This document shows, in pieces, positions 40,506 through 49,962 of a stretch of DNA of 64,000 bases. The DNA is from Gammaproteobacteria bacterium (GTDB taxonomy: Bacteria > Pseudomonadota > Gammaproteobacteria > HTCC5015). A model generated the notes under the pieces. It saw only the letters and a list, made by a program, of their open reading frames with translations. It was not told the origin of the DNA and made no database searches. Both the position numbers and the translations under genes were made by a program. The stretch spans positions 1-64,000 of the forward strand of contig JAFGLM010000009.1 of assembly GCA_016928055.1 (NCBI GenBank), given 5' to 3'. Numbering within the stretch: position 1 is the stretch's first letter; each line of letters opens with the position of its first letter.

Positions 40506-40657
40506 GCTAATATCATCACGGCCGGTAGGCTAATCGGCAAGCATGAATAAGATACCGGGAGCTTAATAAAGTTCGTTTTAATCGAATATCCATGTTCACT
40601 ACATAAATACGTTAAATTCACTGGTAAAATTCCGCGCTGATCCTTAAAAATTACGCT

Positions 40658-43600
40658 ATGTCCACTTCCATCGCAGATCTGATACCCCAGTGCATGTTAG
40701 TTGATCAGTTGCCATTATCCAACTGGGTTGAGCATAGCAACCACAGTGCTCAAGTACCAAAAAAAATCCTCGATAAAATTGAGCATTCAATCAATCGTCG
40801 ACGCTTACGGGAACAGAACCTGCCCAGGCCCGAATACCTGCTGAATCTGCCGATTGTACAGGAACGCGAAAAACTACTGGCCACCATAGCCGCGAACCAG
40901 GTGGTGATTGTTTGCGGCGAAACCGGTTCCGGTAAAACCACCCAGTTACCCAAATTATGCCTGGAGCTGGGGCGCGGCATCAGCGGCCTGATCGGACATA
41001 CCCAACCACGTCGTATTGCCGCGCGCAGTCTGGCTGCTCGTATTGCCGAAGAACTGCACAGCCAGGTTGGTAAAGCCGTCGGTTATAAAATGCGCTTTAG
41101 CGATCAGGTCAGCCCCGACTCGTATATAAAGGTGATGACCGACGGCATTCTGCTGGCGGAAACGCAAAGCGATCCCAGGCTGCTGGCATACGACACTCTG
41201 ATTATCGATGAAGCCCACGAACGTTCGTTGAACATCGATTTTATTCTGGGCTATATCAAAAAATTATTGCCGACACGACCTGAACTGAAAGTCATTATCA
41301 CCTCGGCCACCATCGACCCGGGACGTTTTTCCAGCCACTTTAATGATGCGCCGATTGTTGAGGTCTCCGGTCGCACTTATCTGGTTGAAGTTCGATACCG
41401 GCCGATTAAAGGTGAAAACGAGGATGAAAAGGACCGTGATCGCAATCAGGCACTGGTTGAAGCCGTTGATGAACTGGCGCGGCAGGGATCGGGCGATATT
41501 CTGGTTTTCTTACCGGGCGAACGCGATATTCGTGATACCGCCGAAACATTACGCAAACATCATCCACCCAGCACGGAAATTCTGCCCCTGTACGGCAGGC
41601 TGTCCTTTGCTCAACAAAATCAGGTATTTCAGCCTCACCACGGACGTCGTATCGTTTTAGCCACCAATGTTGCTGAAACATCGCTGACGGTGCCCGGCAT
41701 CCATTATGTCATCGATACCGGTCTGGCCCGTATCAGCCGTTACAGCTATCGCAGCAAAGTACAACGACTGCCGATTGAAGCGATTTCACAAGCCTCAGCC
41801 AATCAACGTGCCGGACGATGCGGTCGCGTGGCACCCGGTGTTTGCATACGTTTATACAGCGAAGACGATTATCTGGCGCGATCCGAATTTACCGATCCGG
41901 AAATTCTCAGAACCAACCTTGCAGCGGTAATACTGCAAATGTTGATTTTGAAACTGGGGCAAGTTGAAGACTATCCCTTTATTGATCCACCGGATGAACG
42001 CGCCGTACGGGATGGCTTCAGTTTGTTACACGAACTCGGCGCGATTAATAGCCGACACAAACTCACCAAACTCGGGTATCAGCTTGGCAGGCTGCCGATT
42101 GATGTTCGGCTCGGGCGTATGATTCTGGCTGCCGAGCACTACCATTGCCTGAATGAAGTATTAATTATCGCTTCGGCGCTGGCGATTCAGGATCCACGCG
42201 AACGTCCACTTGAGCATCAACAGCTCGCCGATGAAAAACATGCTGCATTCAAGGATGAGCAATCTGATTTTGTATCGTTTCTGAAGTTGTGGCGATTTTA
42301 TCAGGAGCAGGCTAAACATTTATCAACCAATAAATTGCGCAAATTATGTCAGCAAAATTTTCTTTCCTATGTGCGTATGCGCGAATGGTGGGAAACCTAC
42401 AAACAGTTACACACCATCGCGAAAGAATCTCAGTTTAAATCGAGTAATAAAGATGCTGATTACAGACAGTTACATCAAGCCCTGCTAACCGGCTTGCTGG
42501 GCAATATCGCCCAATACGATGACAAATTTGAATATACCGGTATGCGCGGCCTGAAACTTTACCTGTTTCCCGGCTCCGGTGTCTTTAAAAAGAAACCCAG
42601 GTGGGTTGTTGCCGCTGAACTGGTTGAAACCGGCAAACGATATGCGCGCACGATTGCCAGGATCGAACCGGAATGGATCGAACCGCTGGCCGAGCATCTG
42701 CTTAAGCGCAGTTACAGCGATCCGCACTGGGAAAAGAAACGCGGTAGCAGCGTCGTCTATGAACAGGTCAGTTTGTATGGTTTGATATTGATTACAAAAC
42801 GCCCGATTGACTACAGCAAAATCAATCCGGAACATGCACGTGAACTCTTTATACACGACGCGCTGATACAGGGCAAAACAACTTCCAGACTGGCTTTTTT
42901 TCAGCATAACGATGAAGCTAAACAGTATGTGCTCGACCAGGAAGCCAGGTGCAGACGACGTGATTTACTCATAGACGAACAAAGCCTGTTTGACCATTTT
43001 AATCAAGTGGTACCTGATGAAGTCTGCACCATGCAGGCATTTGAAACGTGGTTTCAAAAACAACCGGAAACCACGCAACAACATTTTTATCTGGATAAAA
43101 ACCAATTACTGCAAAACAGTGCTGCCGTGCCGGTCGCAGAGGAATTTCCGGTATCGATAACCGTGCAGGATATGGAGTTCCCATTAAGTTATCGATTTGA
43201 TCCCGAACACCCGGATGACGGTGTAACTGTTACCATTCCACTGGTTGCGCTGAATCAATTGCGACCAGAAAGTTTTGAGTGGCTAGTGCCAGGCCTGTTG
43301 CTCGAAAAAATCAGCGCACTCATCAAAACATTACCCAAATCACTACGGCGCAATTTTGTGCCGGCACCGGAATACGCCAAAAAATGTCTGTCGGAATTGC
43401 ATAAAGATGACAGCTCACTGCTTGAAGCTCTTGCCCATCAACTGCTTAGATTAACCGGAATTGAAGTCCCCCTCGATGCCTGGCAACCAGATGCTCTGCC
43501 TCGTCACCTGTTGATGAACTTTAATGTTACTAATGGCAGTGGCGGATTGATCGGCGCAGGTCGCGATTTGACGGAATTGCAGAAAATAATCGGCGCCAGA

Positions 43601-44506
43601 GCGGTGAAGAGTTTTACCTCCCTGCCCGTTACCGACTTTGAACGTACCAATATCGCAGACTGGGATTTTGCTGATTTGCCGGAATATATTGAAAGGGAAC
43701 ACCAGGGACTAACGATTAGAGGTTATCCGGCGCTGGTTGCAAAAGGTGACGATATCAGTATGCGTTTACTGGACGCGCCTGAAAAAGCGGAGATTGCCCA
43801 TCGCAAGGGCACTATTGCGTTATATAAAAAACAGAATGCAAAAGGCATTAAATACCTGCTGAAAAATCTTCCTGACATACAAACATTGAGTCTTCATTAC
43901 ACTTCTTTGGGCAGCAGTGAAGAATTGAAACAGGAAATTGTCGACCTCGCTATTGCCACTGCTCTGTTTGACAAGTCGGACAAGATAACAAAAAAATCTG
44001 ATTTTGAACTGAATAGCGCCTGGGCTGATAAACAACTGGTCACGATAGCCAACAATCTTTGCAGGAAAGTCGCCGATATTCTTGCCACTTACCACAAGGT
44101 TCGCAATCGATTACAAAAAGAGTTACCCCCCCAATGGCTGCATTCAATTTCAGATATTCAATCGCAAATAGAGTATCTCATATATCCGGGTTTTATCACT
44201 GCAACACCTGCCGAATGGCTGCAGGAATTACCACGATACGTGTATGCCATTGAATACCGGCTCGATAAACTGGAACAAAACCCTACACGCGATCAGGAAT
44301 TGTTAAAACAAATTTCACCCTACTGGCGACAGTGCCTGACATTACTGCAACAAGAAGACAACAACCGGCAATCACAAAATGAATTTCAACTTTATCGCTG
44401 GTTATTGGAAGAATTTCGCGTCTCTTTGTTCGCGCAAGCGCTGGGCACACGGGAAAAAGTGTCTGCTAAACGCCTGCAACAGGCATGGGATGCTATCCCA
44501 AAATAA
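40658..44506 (+). CDS. hrpA: ATP-dependent RNA helicase HrpA
   Basis: This 1282-residue DEAH-box helicase has motif I GETGSGKTTQLPK, motif II DEAH in IIDEAHERS, motif III SATI, motif VI QRAGRCGR, a helicase-associated domain, an OB-fold and the long C-terminal DUF3418 region that marks bacterial HrpA. It acts on RNA, including ribosome rescue or collision clearance in E. coli (established knowledge). Length is normal for the family (about 1300). Single gene. Confidence 0.96.
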   Translation: MSTSIADLIPQCMLVDQLPLSNWVEHSNHSAQVPKKILDKIEHSINRRRLREQNLPRPEYLLNLPIVQEREKLLATIAANQVVIVCGETGSGKTTQLPKLCLELGRGISGLIGHTQPRRIAARSLAARIAEELHSQVGKAVGYKMRFSDQVSPDSYIKVMTDGILLAETQSDPRLLAYDTLIIDEAHERSLNIDFILGYIKKLLPTRPELKVIITSATIDPGRFSSHFNDAPIVEVSGRTYLVEVRYRPIKGENEDEKDRDRNQALVEAVDELARQGSGDILVFLPGERDIRDTAETLRKHHPPSTEILPLYGRLSFAQQNQVFQPHHGRRIVLATNVAETSLTVPGIHYVIDTGLARISRYSYRSKVQRLPIEAISQASANQRAGRCGRVAPGVCIRLYSEDDYLARSEFTDPEILRTNLAAVILQMLILKLGQVEDYPFIDPPDERAVRDGFSLLHELGAINSRHKLTKLGYQLGRLPIDVRLGRMILAAEHYHCLNEVLIIASALAIQDPRERPLEHQQLADEKHAAFKDEQSDFVSFLKLWRFYQEQAKHLSTNKLRKLCQQNFLSYVRMREWWETYKQLHTIAKESQFKSSNKDADYRQLHQALLTGLLGNIAQYDDKFEYTGMRGLKLYLFPGSGVFKKKPRWVVAAELVETGKRYARTIARIEPEWIEPLAEHLLKRSYSDPHWEKKRGSSVVYEQVSLYGLILITKRPIDYSKINPEHARELFIHDALIQGKTTSRLAFFQHNDEAKQYVLDQEARCRRRDLLIDEQSLFDHFNQVVPDEVCTMQAFETWFQKQPETTQQHFYLDKNQLLQNSAAVPVAEEFPVSITVQDMEFPLSYRFDPEHPDDGVTVTIPLVALNQLRPESFEWLVPGLLLEKISALIKTLPKSLRRNFVPAPEYAKKCLSELHKDDSSLLEALAHQLLRLTGIEVPLDAWQPDALPRHLLMNFNVTNGSGGLIGAGRDLTELQKIIGARAVKSFTSLPVTDFERTNIADWDFADLPEYIEREHQGLTIRGYPALVAKGDDISMRLLDAPEKAEIAHRKGTIALYKKQNAKGIKYLLKNLPDIQTLSLHYTSLGSSEELKQEIVDLAIATALFDKSDKITKKSDFELNSAWADKQLVTIANNLCRKVADILATYHKVRNRLQKELPPQWLHSISDIQSQIEYLIYPGFITATPAEWLQELPRYVYAIEYRLDKLEQNPTRDQELLKQISPYWRQCLTLLQQEDNNRQSQNEFQLYRWLLEEFRVSLFAQALGTREKVSAKRLQQAWDAIPK

Positions 44507-44588
44507 TCGCACAGTATTTATGGCTAATATCAATCCATGCAAAAAGAAATTATTCATGATTACTCCGTTTTGTGAGCAATATCGCAAA

Positions 44589-44602
44589 TTGATTTAGATC
44601 AA
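44589..44602. promoter_or_regulatory. Perfect FNR/Anr box upstream of lipoprotein-DUF1501 pair
   Basis: TTGATTTAGATCAA matches the FNR/Anr consensus TTGAT-N4-ATCAA exactly. It lies 100 bases before the lipoprotein ATG and 83 bases after the hrpA stop codon, so it probably controls the rightward pair in response to oxygen. Confidence 0.75.
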
Positions 44603-44701
44603 TAAGGCAATCTTCGCTTTCCAAGAAAATCGACCGCAATCTCACTCTGCTACCCCTTTGTAGAAAAGCGGTCTTTGTATGGCTGAGCTCGAGGTGTGAG
44701 C

Positions 44702-46507
44702 ATGAATAATTACAAACTACCCGCCGTTCTGATGACTTGTTTAATGCTGGCTGCCTGCGATACCAGTCTGCCCAGCGAGGAAAACGCCAATAACTCTGCA
44801 ATTGAGAGTGGCGCAGCGTCGAGTGTAAGCAACCAGGAATATCAGTCGCTATCAGCGGTTGAGAAATATCAGGTCGCCAGTAAACTGGCAGCATCTGTTT
44901 ACAAGGGCATACCGGTAGAAGATTTCTTTGTTGTATCCAACGGCCTCGGTAGCAGCCCGCAGACCACAGAATACGGCAATAACTATATCGCCAACTTCAA
45001 TACTTCGATCGATAGCAAGCTGGATGACGATACTCTGCTTAAAGTGCGTGCAAATATCGAAGGACTGGATGAAAACGGTAATGCCAGCGAAGATCTGCGT
45101 AAATACGATTTCAGTACCAATGGCCAACCCAAAGAAGAACCCTTTGCATTGATCAAGGATTATCCGCTCAGCGAAGATTCTTTTATCGCCGCGATGGCGT
45201 TATTTCTTTCCAACACTATTATGTTTACCTGTGCGGAAGAAATGGAAAGCACCAATGTCAACGACTGCCAGAAAACCTACAATTACCTCGTCACTGAGCT
45301 GACTAAAAACAGCAGCATACAGTCAATTGTCCGTGGTTATTTGCCGAGTGTAATGAACTGGCGCATCGGCCGCTCCGGGCAAAATGTCGGCGTGGAAGGC
45401 CTGGAGGAATTCCTGGGCCTGTTCGACAGAGCAAAAGACGCCGACAAAGTCGGCATCGCGTGCAAAAATGTTATTCTTCTGCCGGAGGATCAGAATTACG
45501 AGCTAAGCAGCACAAATTTTCCTAACACTGAACCTCAGGTAATTCTGCAGGATGATACCAATGGTGATGGTATCGGTGATTCAGGCGGTTACTTTATTAC
45601 TACCTGCGATGACTTCTATAACGTTGTGGTCGGTCACCCGTTACTTGTTCCTCGCGTCTGTGAAGTTATTTCCAACTACTATCTGGCTGAGCGTCCGCTT
45701 GAAACTCGGCTGGCCCTGTGTGAATCAATCGTTGCCCACGGTGCTATAACTTTTAGCGATCTTTTTAAGGGTATCATTTTTTCCGAAGAATATTTACTCA
45801 GAACCGAGCGTGTTAAAGGTTTTGATGAGTTTTTGTTACCAACTTTGGATGCTCTAAAGTGGGATGTAAAAATGAACAGCTATCCTCTCAATGAGGATAT
45901 ATTTCGATATCTAGCAACCGACCAGAACAGTCCGCTCTATATGGGCGCGATGGGTTGGTATACCATGACCTTAAAGATCGGCCGCCTGCACAACGTGCCG
46001 GTCGATCCTTTAAGCTTCGTTGAATATCACAATGCACTGCGGCAATACGTTTTGATGAACACCAGTGCTTATGCAGGCCGTCGTATTTCGATAGATGGCG
46101 TTGATGTTTATATACCGGGTCTGCTCTATATATCTGACGAAGTGCTTGATCCCTCACTCGATACCGATGACGTTGAAGACAGCGTAGTCAAACCGGAAAT
46201 TGCCGCGTTATCACCGCGAGATTACTTAAGTTTCCTGTTTTTGACCGTACTCAAACGTCAACCCACCGCACAGGAAACGGACTCGCTGCTAAGTTATTTC
46301 GGCTCAGACCTGATCGAAGCACCCGATATTCACGATCAGGACGGCGATGGCAATAGCACGGAAATCATTACCGTTAATCGTAGTTACTGGCGCGTTAGTG
46401 CAGGCCAGGCTGTTGTGAATGACTGGGCGCACGATGACATGGCTCGCGCAACATTTGATTACATTTCGCGCCTGCCCGAAACCTATTACTTTAGTTCAAT
46501 CAACTAA
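44702..46507 (+). CDS. Lipoprotein of unknown function, partner of DUF1501 protein
   Basis: I do not recognise a named family with certainty. The 601-residue protein has a lipobox (MLAAC, Cys19), so it is an outer- or inner-membrane lipoprotein. It also has Asp-rich loops DDTNGDGIGDSGG and DQDGDGNST that look like calcium-binding (dockerin/thrombospondin type) loops. The C-terminal part (DYLSFLFLTVLKRQPTAQE) resembles segments of DUF1800-like proteins, which commonly pair with DUF1501 proteins. ATG 44702 has GAGG seven bases upstream; GTG 44696 is an alternative. The next gene starts 26 bases after its stop. A perfect FNR-type box lies upstream. Confidence 0.7.
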   Translation: MNNYKLPAVLMTCLMLAACDTSLPSEENANNSAIESGAASSVSNQEYQSLSAVEKYQVASKLAASVYKGIPVEDFFVVSNGLGSSPQTTEYGNNYIANFNTSIDSKLDDDTLLKVRANIEGLDENGNASEDLRKYDFSTNGQPKEEPFALIKDYPLSEDSFIAAMALFLSNTIMFTCAEEMESTNVNDCQKTYNYLVTELTKNSSIQSIVRGYLPSVMNWRIGRSGQNVGVEGLEEFLGLFDRAKDADKVGIACKNVILLPEDQNYELSSTNFPNTEPQVILQDDTNGDGIGDSGGYFITTCDDFYNVVVGHPLLVPRVCEVISNYYLAERPLETRLALCESIVAHGAITFSDLFKGIIFSEEYLLRTERVKGFDEFLLPTLDALKWDVKMNSYPLNEDIFRYLATDQNSPLYMGAMGWYTMTLKIGRLHNVPVDPLSFVEYHNALRQYVLMNTSAYAGRRISIDGVDVYIPGLLYISDEVLDPSLDTDDVEDSVVKPEIAALSPRDYLSFLFLTVLKRQPTAQETDSLLSYFGSDLIEAPDIHDQDGDGNSTEIITVNRSYWRVSAGQAVVNDWAHDDMARATFDYISRLPETYYFSSIN

Positions 46508-46533
46508 CAAGTTTATTGTTGAGGTTATACAAA

Positions 46534-48156
46534 GTGAAACGTAGAGACTTCTTTAAAGTAATCAGTGCCGCCGGTACATCGATGTCGGTACCTGCAACAT
46601 TTACCATTCACTCGTTGCTGAACAAAGCGTATGCAGCAAGCCCGCAATACAATAACGCACAGTTTGATGTCGGCGCGCTGCAATCCGCTCGACCCTTGTT
46701 ACAGCGCTTCCCCCAGGTTATCAACGTATTTCTATATGGCGGACCCTCGGAGCTATCCGGCAATCTCAGTATCATCGATAACATAGCCGCCAATTCGCAG
46801 AGTTCCTATACCAACAATATTCCAGGCATCGCACAATTACAGAACGACGCATCGGGCAACGGCAAAATCACACCGCGCGGTTTCTGGGGAAATTCCGGCG
46901 GTCCCGGGGGTAACAGCGGCGCCGGTGGCGACATTATGGAATTTCTGGTTGAAAATAATTACATGACCGTTTACCGAACCATGATGAAGCGTACCAACGA
47001 TACCCGCTCGCACCGTGAAAGCATTTTCCAGACCCAGAAAGGTACGACCGATGTCGAATCAAGACCCGGTATCGGCACCACTCTGGCCAATCTGCTTTAT
47101 ATGAATCGGGCCGACATCGCCGGGCACAGCCTGTTAGGCGGAAAAAATATTGAAGATCTGATTTTGCCCTTCGTTTCCTTTGAAGGCGAGTCAACTGTGT
47201 TTGCGCCGGATCCCGATAACAGCCTGCCACTGCGTCTGCGCTACACCACGCTGGGGGAAGATCTGGAAAATCCGTTTAATCCAAACGATTATGAGGACAA
47301 TAATCGTAACAATATTTTTACCGATCTGGTCAGCGCCGTTAATACACAATCCAGCAACCGCTTTAACAGTGTAATGAATAGTTTCGCCTCCCGAAAAATT
47401 TTAGGCGAAAACATCGGTAATCTTGAGGCGGCTTTTGAAGCACCGATCAGAGTCAGTAACGCCGGCATCAGTGCCGCCGATCTGGCAACTGACTTTACCG
47501 ATAACGGCGACGGCACTTCCACTTTGAACTATCCCAACAACCAGTTTGCCCGTCAGATTCGCGCAGCCGTCACGCTGGCAGTGGAAAATCCAGACAGTTT
47601 GTATATCCAGGTTGGCAACGTCGGTCTCGGCGGCTGGGATGATCACAACAATGGCTGCGACCGTTACGCGGGACGTATGAATGATCTGTTCTCTGCCCTG
47701 CAAGTTGCAGTTAAACACATCAAATATGCCGGCACACAAACCGCCGGCATCAGCAATACACCCGGCAACAGCACTCTGTCACGGCGCACGGATAATATTC
47801 TTATCAATGTTTATGGTGAATTTGGTCGCCGTTGCAACCTGAACGGTTCCTGCGGTTGGGATCACGGTAACTGCCAAAATCTGTTTACCCTAGGCGGTGC
47901 GGCCACACGGCCCGCCGGAGCCCTGGGCAAAGTTGTGGGTACAACCGTTCGAAATGGCGATGCCGGTACCAATAACCAGTTTCAGGTACCCGTTGCAGGA
48001 AGTTACGAATTTGAGCCTGCATCGGTTGCAGCATCCATTTACGCGGCCTTTGGCGTGCAAAATCCACAGGCACTGACGGCTGATGAAGTTCTGAACCCAG
48101 CCGGCTCAGCACCTATTGATGAAACACAACCTAATAGCCAGGCATTGTTGTTCTAA
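46534..48156 (+). CDS. Tat-exported DUF1501 family protein
   Basis: This 540-residue protein starts MKRRDFFKVISAAGTSM, a twin-arginine signal, so it is exported folded and probably carries a metal cofactor. The body fits the DUF1501 family, an alkaline-phosphatase/sulfatase-like fold (FLYGGPSELSGNLS near the start; SHRESIFQTQKG; NVYGEFGRRCNLNGSCGWDHG near the end). The start is GTG 46534 with GAGG nine bases before it; the open frame extends to TTG 46516 but would break the signal peptide. It follows the lipoprotein and is probably its operon partner. Substrate unknown. Confidence 0.8.
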   Translation: MKRRDFFKVISAAGTSMSVPATFTIHSLLNKAYAASPQYNNAQFDVGALQSARPLLQRFPQVINVFLYGGPSELSGNLSIIDNIAANSQSSYTNNIPGIAQLQNDASGNGKITPRGFWGNSGGPGGNSGAGGDIMEFLVENNYMTVYRTMMKRTNDTRSHRESIFQTQKGTTDVESRPGIGTTLANLLYMNRADIAGHSLLGGKNIEDLILPFVSFEGESTVFAPDPDNSLPLRLRYTTLGEDLENPFNPNDYEDNNRNNIFTDLVSAVNTQSSNRFNSVMNSFASRKILGENIGNLEAAFEAPIRVSNAGISAADLATDFTDNGDGTSTLNYPNNQFARQIRAAVTLAVENPDSLYIQVGNVGLGGWDDHNNGCDRYAGRMNDLFSALQVAVKHIKYAGTQTAGISNTPGNSTLSRRTDNILINVYGEFGRRCNLNGSCGWDHGNCQNLFTLGGAATRPAGALGKVVGTTVRNGDAGTNNQFQVPVAGSYEFEPASVAASIYAAFGVQNPQALTADEVLNPAGSAPIDETQPNSQALLF

Positions 48157-48239
48157 AAAAATTCAGATTAATTCATATTTGAAACCGATGTATAATCGTC
48201 GGCCACCGAATTTGAATTTCACAGGACTTTTTTAAAACA

Positions 48240-48470
48240 ATGCCAAGCTACGACTACCACTGCCCCGCCAACGACCGTACCGTTGAAGCCAAACACCGCA
48301 TGAGTGAAACGATTTCCACATGGGGCGAACTTTGTGAAAATGCCGGTATCGATCCCGGTAATACAGATTTAAAAAGTCCTGTTGAAAAAGTGTTTACCTG
48401 CTGTCAGGTTTCAACCAGAAGCGCCACACCGGAATTGCCATGCGGGCGGAGTAAGTGTGCTTGTCATTAG
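48240..48470 (+). CDS. FmdB-like zinc ribbon protein
   Basis: This 76-residue protein begins MPSYDYHCPANDRTVEAKHRM, matching the small FmdB-type zinc-ribbon proteins, with later cysteines in FTCCQVS and PCGRSKCACH. The first ribbon cysteine pair is reduced to a single Cys (YHCPAND), as in several family members. Function unknown; probably cytoplasmic. A TATAAT hexamer with a TG extension at 48189-48196 lies 44 bases upstream. Confidence 0.75.
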   Translation: MPSYDYHCPANDRTVEAKHRMSETISTWGELCENAGIDPGNTDLKSPVEKVFTCCQVSTRSATPELPCGRSKCACH

Positions 48471-48495
48471 TTCTTTTAATAATTTTCAAATAATG

Positions 48496-48519
48496 AAGGG
48501 GCTAAGGCCCCTTTGTTTT
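48496..48519 (+). terminator. Terminator after the zinc ribbon gene
   Basis: AAGGGGC-TAA-GGCCCCTT hairpin followed by TGTTTTG, 25 bases after the stop codon. The region 48520-48701 beyond it is AT-rich and holds nothing else I can identify. Confidence 0.8.
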
Positions 48520-48701
48520 GTGTGGGCGTTCTATTGAATTCACCCGCCGGCCAAGCCAGTGCAAACGAACCTGATAATATCTTTTGTACCTGACGCGACA
48601 TTAATTGTGCTAAATTTCTTCTGTCGTAAACAGGCTATTTTTACGTTATCAAATATAAGTCTATTCATCTCAATACGTTTCCAAAGGACAAACAAATCTT
48701 T

Positions 48702-49877
48702 ATGCAGGCAACAGACCATAGCTGTCAACCATCTCACTTCTTGCCCGCCTTATCAGGCATTCGCTTTTTTGCGATATTTCCCATTTTCGTTTATCACCTT
48801 TGGAGTGTCTACGAGGCAGAAAAGCAACCACCTTTTGGCAATCTGCTCATCAGCTTTAAATCAATGCCAAAAGTCTTGGTCGATTTTTTTTCGCATGGGT
48901 ATTTGTCACTCAGTTTCTTTTTTGTTTTGTCTGGATTTATTCTGGCATACCATTACTGGTCACCTGAAGGTTCAATCTCACAAACACCTAAACGCTTCTG
49001 GTTTTTACGATTTTCCCGCATTTACCCGATTCATATTATCGTGGCAGTACCAATAATGATAATGACGATTTTTTATAAACTGTCATTGGGTATGCCGGTA
49101 AGTCTACTTGCAGGCAGCGCCATTACAACCATTACCTTAACCCAGGCCTGGTATGCGCCCTATGTACCAATATTGATTTGGCCCGCGTGGATGATTTCTG
49201 CATTGGTGTTTTTGTACTTTCTAACACCCTGGCTGATGCAATTGCTAACCAGACTTACTCGCCAGCAAATGATTGGTTTGTTACTGGCAGCGCCTTTTGT
49301 ATCACTGATACCTACTTTTGTGTATGTTTTGCTAATGATGAGCGGCTTCAAGCATAACCAAAACTCAGAAATATTCTTTGGTAGCTTGCCCCTGTTTTGG
49401 ATACCGCATTTCGTTGCGGGCATGTTACTCAGCAGAGTATTTTCAATCAGTCGATTCAATAATAACTGGCGTCCTCCGTCCCGCAAATGGCTGGCGTGGG
49501 GTGATCTGGCGATTGTCATATTCATAGTTATTACCTGCTTACCTAAAATAGACCAACCGCTGAAATTTGTTTTAGTGAATGGTCTTCTTATGCCTTTATA
49601 CTTAATCATGATAATTGATATGGCCAAAGGCAATGGTCTTTTTAGTCGATTGCTTTCGCTCCCTGGAATGAGATTCTTAGGCGAAATCTCTTATTCGATG
49701 TATATTTGGCAAAATATGGTAATAGCTGCTTGCTTTGCAGTATTGATGATTAATGAAGATTACGGAAAATTTCAATTGATCTGGGCGTGTATAAGCCTCG
49801 TTTTAATATCCGCTATCAGTACGCGGCTAATAGAGAACCCTATTGCAAAAATACTTCGCAACAGATTTCTAAGTTAA
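48702..49877 (+). CDS. Acyltransferase family 3 membrane protein
   Basis: This 391-residue protein has about ten membrane segments and the acyltransferase-3 (OafA/YrhL) pattern: LPALSGIRFFAIFPIFVYHL with the catalytic-type histidine, FFVLSGFILAYHYW, RFWFLRFSRIYPIH, and LGEISYSMYIWQN near the end. Family members add acetyl or other acyl groups to surface polysaccharides or lipids. The acceptor is unknown. AAGGA lies 15 bases before the ATG, longer than usual, so the start is somewhat uncertain. Confidence 0.87.
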   Translation: MQATDHSCQPSHFLPALSGIRFFAIFPIFVYHLWSVYEAEKQPPFGNLLISFKSMPKVLVDFFSHGYLSLSFFFVLSGFILAYHYWSPEGSISQTPKRFWFLRFSRIYPIHIIVAVPIMIMTIFYKLSLGMPVSLLAGSAITTITLTQAWYAPYVPILIWPAWMISALVFLYFLTPWLMQLLTRLTRQQMIGLLLAAPFVSLIPTFVYVLLMMSGFKHNQNSEIFFGSLPLFWIPHFVAGMLLSRVFSISRFNNNWRPPSRKWLAWGDLAIVIFIVITCLPKIDQPLKFVLVNGLLMPLYLIMIIDMAKGNGLFSRLLSLPGMRFLGEISYSMYIWQNMVIAACFAVLMINEDYGKFQLIWACISLVLISAISTRLIENPIAKILRNRFLS

Positions 49878-49962
49878 GGTCATTTTAAATTTCCGGCGCC
49901 TCTGTGGGTAATGTACCAGACATATCCAGAAAAAAATGCCGATTAGCTCGTGGCAAAGACTT

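Noticed and set aside
48559..49056. 165-codon open frame at the start of the acyltransferase gene
   Set aside because: It is a different frame of a clearly coding sequence and has no recognisable domain.
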